From: Thunnus maccoyii | Lineage: Eukaryota > Chordata > Actinopteri > Scombriformes > Scombridae | DNA length: 64,000 nucleotides | Direction of reading: 5' to 3' | Assembly: GCF_910596095.1 (NCBI RefSeq) | Contig: NC_056550.1 | Location: 18,322,501 to 18,386,500, forward strand | Part shown: piece after piece, positions 57,325 to 64,000 of the stretch | Position numbering within the stretch: the stretch's first letter is position 1 | Layout of the letters: every line of letters begins with the position of its first letter | Program-made: the position numbers and the translations under genes | Notes under the pieces: model-generated | Seen by the model: only the letters and a program-made list of their open reading frames with translations | What the model was told of the DNA's origin: nothing | Databases searched by the model: none

Positions 57325-57925
57325 TATCAGGCAGCAGGGGTGGGACCCAAATGCAGATCATAGTGGCAGGACTGGAACAGTCCAGTGAGTTTATTGTCCA
57401 AAGTGAAGATACAAAAGCTTACAGGCATGGGTGTCAAGTCCAAACTGTCCAAACAGCAGTGATATTAGATTCACAGAGTTGCAGGGATGAGATATGGAAA
57501 AGTCCAGCAGGCAGGCAAGCTGGTGCAGAAATGTTACTGGTTCTGGTAACCAAAAACAGAAGCTCAAGAGCACTGACAAAAAGCAACATGACAACAACAA
57601 TGATCTGACAAAGGAACAAAACATATGGGCCAGTATATGAAGTGAGTGGTTGATGAGGGAATGAGTTGCAGGTGAGGAGTGAGCGTAGTAGGACAGGTAG
57701 CTGGAGGACTGATGAGAAATGGGAACAGGTGTGCAGATGGGAAAAAAGGGAAAGTCTCAGGGCATCTGGTGGACAGTTTGAGGATGGCGGGTCTGGGGAG
57801 TTGGAGGACAGAACATGGCCTGGGAGAAGTGAACAGGGACTAGAGACAGAGACAGAGAGTAATGCAGAGGGCTGGGAATGAGAGAGTGTGGCTGCAGAGA
57901 GGGACTCAGGAGCAGATTGTAACAG
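57325..57925. mobile_element. Unclassified interspersed repeat, copy in unit 2
   Basis: Starts near cagcaggggtgggacccaaa, contains cagtgagtttattgtcc, and ends near gcagattgtaacag. It is the homologue of 30440-30975, so the insertion preceded the unit duplication. Confidence 0.6.
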
Positions 57926-58689
57926 ATCCAAATTAAAATGAATAAATAATTAAATAAATTGGGCTCAATGGGTAATACTCTCCTCCAATTACAGGAGCCG
58001 TAGCTCAGGATGTGCCTACTGATTACATATGTCTCACACAGTATATAAGGCAGCGGCTCACTGCCACTCTTATTCTTCTCAGTTCAGCAAGGGCGAATCT
58101 GCTCAATCTTACCTCTAGACGGATGGAGTCACTGCTCCAGCAAGCACCAGACATGCCTTCTGCTTTGATTGCCTTGGACAGGACCACGCTGAGAGTGACA
58201 TGATGCAGCCACCACCCTGCATTCACTGCTGAGGACTTCCTCTGATTCAACGCCAGCAACGGTGGGACCATTTTCGGCTGTGTGATGTCTCACTCCGCTG
58301 CGACGAGAGCAACCTGGAGCTTGAGATAAATCCTTGCATTGATGACGAGTTCCCCGCTTTGTCCAGTGCCCTTCCGTCACCAACATCACTGACCTTCGGA
58401 AATCCACCTCTGACTTCAGTTCACTAATGTAGGACATTACATGTCTGCTTAGTGTTAACACTGTCTCCCATTGTTCTCGTCACTATCCTTCATGGAGCTG
58501 GCATACTAGGCTTATCTCTCGAGTTAACGACCAGTTGCATTATCTCCTCCTTAATGAGGAGTAATTGTAATATGGCAGAAGTATTGGTTTTATTTTTTGT
58601 TTGCTGTGCTTTTATGTTGCATGATTTTAGATTGTATTTAGAATAGTTATTATTGTGCTTGCTTTTATGTTTGTTTGCATGCTTTTAGT

Positions 58690-59470
58690 CTGAATTCTGC
58701 CATGTTGTGTTGAGAGTGTTTACTCCCCGCCATTGATTGCACCAGAAGGAGCGACTAAAACACTCGGGTTGCAAATAAAGGCCGGGGAAAAACAACATGG
58801 CGCAGCGCAGGAAAAGAGACAAAGGACTCAGGAGTGAAAGAACAGAAGAGCACGAGTCTGGAGGCAGGACGGCAGAGGACGGGGAGCAGTAGTTAGCTCT
58901 GCCTGCAGTTGAGGCATGATGCAGGTGTGGGCAGCTTGGCCATGGAGCCTCCCTCTCTCCCTTTGCATACCTAGGGGCACACCGTGGTGGAATCATGGGG
59001 GAAGAGGGAGAGAGGGAGAAGGCCTGCAAGCTGCCTTGCCATGGCAACCTGAGACCGCAGGCGGGGTGACGCTCCCCAGCCCTCCATCCGTTACAGACAG
59101 AGCCGGAGCAGAGCCGACGTCACACAGCATACAATGGCGCAACACACAACGGGCAGAGTACAAACTCTGCCCAAAATTGTGAGTACAAAGAAAAGAGTAC
59201 GCTTGGTCTTAGTGCAGCGTGGGTGTTGTGAAGGCACGTTACTGCTGATTCTTGTGTCTTTAGTGAGCAGTGGTGGCTGCTGCCCGTGTGGGGTGGCGGT
59301 GGCTTCAAAAAGACAGAGTGGACTGCTGATGAACCTCCACTATGAGGAAAGGGCTGGCGTCTCCTCCACCTGCAGAGCAACAGGGTCGGTCACCGCTTCG
59401 GGTTCGCCAGGGCCTGCTGCTCTGGCGGACTACATTCCTCTTCCCCAATTGGACTGTGTGTTGCAGCATT
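58690..59470. other. GC-rich unassigned block inside the DIRS relic
   Basis: Markedly more GC-rich than its surroundings (for example gccatggcaacctgagaccg and cgtgtggggtggcggtggc). ORFs on both strands overlap here but show no recognisable domain. It may be a nested insertion or DIRS internal DNA. Confidence 0.4.
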
Positions 59471-59479
59471 AAGGACTCT

Positions 59480-59660
59480 TATCTGGATTGGGCTTCTTTG
59501 AGTGCATTTTAACATTTTAGTTTTAGTATTTCTTTAGTTTTAGCATTTTATAGTTTCAGTATTTTTTTTTCAATATTTTATAATTTAATCTACATTTTAG
59601 TAATTTGTAGTTTTAGTAGTGTATTTATAGTTTTACTGTTTTTTAGCCTAGTTTTAATTT
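59480..59660. repeat. Degenerate AT-rich TTTTAGT-type repeat
   Basis: Many imperfect copies of a ttttagta/ttttatagttt motif. Simple-sequence-like, no coding content. Confidence 0.55.
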
Positions 59661-60544
59661 ATTGTATGATCCTGGCATTAAATGAATCCTCGACTGATAC
59701 AGTTCTGTTGTCTTCCTTGGTTGCTACGTGTTGCTCTCCACCTGATTTTTATTTTAAACAAAACCCCTTCCCTTTATTACATAATGCCCCAGGCCTGCAC
59801 ATGAAACAAGGAGAGTTCATGTTTGTTTCCCTCCCCTCTGGTTATTTCTGTGGGATATACAGAGGGGAACGAACACATTGACACAACATCAAATGCTGTG
59901 ATGGTGATGCATTCACGGACCACACCATCGGTTCAGTCCTTTGATATCGGCCCCCATGGGCCAATCTTCCATTTATGTAAGGTTTGGAGGGTTTTTGACC
60001 CTGGCAAGGTTAGGCCATGGTTATATCCAGTTTCATGTTCATGTTAACTGGGCTGGGTTGGGCCCCCTATTGCTCCGCTGAAGAAGCTCGGATTATAAAG
60101 TGGTAGGAGGGCTGCAGCAACTAACCTATAGCCAGTTGAGCTCATTGAGGCTGTCTGATGACATGTGGCGGCAGGGCGAACATTCATTGGGCTCCACCTA
60201 CTGTACCAATAAAGTCGAGTAGAGGGCTGAGATAGAACGAAGGTTATGACATTGCAACCATAGTTCTCTAAGCACAGGCGGAGCCCTCTACCTATGGACC
60301 CTGCCACTCCTATGCCGTTTGCTGAAGTGGTTTCTGGATGAGAGCAGCAGTGGAGCGCTGCTTATATACTGTGTGAGACACATGTTATCAGTATGTGCAT
60401 CTTGATTGACTAACTACATACATGCAAATTTCAGTCGGTGATTGCATTTGTGATTGGAGGAAAGTATTACCCATAGAGTCCAGTAGAGGACTCCACCTGT
60501 GCTCATAGATCTAGAGTTAGAATATCGTAACCATCATTTTAAAG

Positions 60545-61117
60545 AATGCTGAACATGTTTTTGTTAATGGTATGGTGAAAAGTGTAACAATGTTGATTAT
60601 CCATCGGTTTGGGTAATTACCATGTTAATGGGAATTAATTGTGGCTCTGAAGGTTATATTTTGACTGTGGTGCTTTATCCATGTTTAATTTATGCTTCTT
60701 AATTTCTGCCTCTGTAAAATGTGAAGGTGCCTTTTAAGCTTGAACTTGACACTGCTATCACTCTTCCAAAAAGTGATGCTAAGCAGAAGACAGTCTCATT
60801 TTACCGGACAGTACCATGTGGGTATGAATCATGATTATTCCTAGGGAAGGAAAATGTTGAGCTGAAAGACCTCCCCATCCAGACAGCTAGATTCTAGCAC
60901 GAGTTCTAGCCAAGTTAACTGATGTAGTTCCATCTAGTTACTGTGTTAAACACTGTGTGCTTAAGCGTGATTGACAGAAACTAGAGAGTAAATAATACAG
61001 ATGACATATGAAATTATAAGGAAAAACAGTTTATTGAATGAATACATTGTAAGAAGACAACTCAACAGCTAGATCATATTTTATGATCTCTGTTGAAAGG
61101 CGCCAAAAGGATGTCTC
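60545..61117 (-). other. 3' flank and 3'UTR of MYH gene 3
   Basis: Third copy of the conserved MYH 3' flank, matching 1426-2027 and 31495-32053. Confidence 0.72.
61030..61035 (-). terminator. Polyadenylation signal of MYH gene 3
   Basis: AATAAA on minus, about 85 bp beyond the stop codon. Confidence 0.8.
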
Positions 61118-63928
<2,811 letters not shown>

Positions 63929-64000
63929 CTGTAGTGAAGAAGTTCAATTGCATATTGATAGCAAAATATGTGGAATGTTATCTGGAAAAGCAAGCAATTG

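Larger units (their letters stand above)
57961..60540 (+). mobile_element. DIRS-like element with both inverted terminal repeats, internally deleted
   Basis: The left terminal repeat (about 57961-58100: gggtaatactctcctcc, tgtctcacacagtatataag, ending cagttcagc) is the reverse complement of the right one (about 60300-60480: gctgaagtggtttctgg, ttatatactgtgtgagacac, ggaaagtattaccc). An internal complementary region lies at about 60237-60300. Downstream of the left repeat, about 58145-58430 reads RHAFCFDCLGQDHAES and then CIHC, like the cysteine/histidine gag region of fish DIRS elements, interrupted by a stop. The RT and recombinase are missing. The outer tip of the left repeat is lost next to the preceding repeat. 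Confidence 0.72.

Noticed and set aside
57434..57931. 165-aa minus-strand ORF as a protein-coding gene
   Set aside because: Lies in the unclassified repeat also found at 30440-30975, where the frame is not kept.
59134..59472. 112-aa plus ORF in the GC-rich block
   Set aside because: No recognised domain, and a competing ORF runs on the other strand; length is unremarkable for this GC content.

Overview
The window is vertebrate, almost certainly teleost, nuclear DNA. It carries part of a tandem array of fast skeletal-type sarcomeric myosin heavy chain (MYH) genes, all on the minus strand. Evidence for a fish: the compact 41-exon MYH layout with introns of about 80-450 bp, an N-terminus starting MSTDAEME, and fish-type transposon debris (DIRS-like, L2/CR1-type LINE, Tx1/L1-type LINE, Ty3/Gypsy, hAT MITE, fish minisatellite). 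I cannot name the species.

Layout. Gene 1 is complete (start codon 13871, stop 2028). Gene 2 is complete (start 42720, stop 32054). Gene 3 is cut by the window edge (last 11 coding exons, 63928-61118). I placed every splice site by hand. Genes 1 and 2 have 39 coding exons of identical lengths, summing to 5814 nt (1937 residues plus stop), with two further 5'-untranslated exon segments and a TATA-box promoter each. Stop-to-stop spacing is 30,026 and 29,064 bp, so the array is built from roughly 29-30 kb units.

Each unit holds one intact MYH gene plus about 17 kb of upstream DNA. That DNA contains a second, dead MYH relic on the same strand (17306-19635 with 23399-24330 in unit 1; 48240-49260 in unit 2). 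It also contains Gypsy pol fragments, L1-like fragments, unclassified repeats and, just downstream of every MYH gene, remains of a DIRS-like tyrosine-recombinase retrotransposon. The DIRS remains still show hallmark inverted terminal repeats and an internal complementary region. Comparing unit 1 with unit 2 gives natural empty/filled insertion sites and shows the two pseudogene copies losing different exons.

Function. The intact genes encode the myosin II heavy chain of the thick filament (motor, IQ neck, coiled-coil rod). Sequence differences between copies fall in loop 2, the C-terminal tail and promoter spacing. The rest of the window is intergenic and transposon-derived; I see no RNA genes, CRISPR arrays or other host protein-coding genes.
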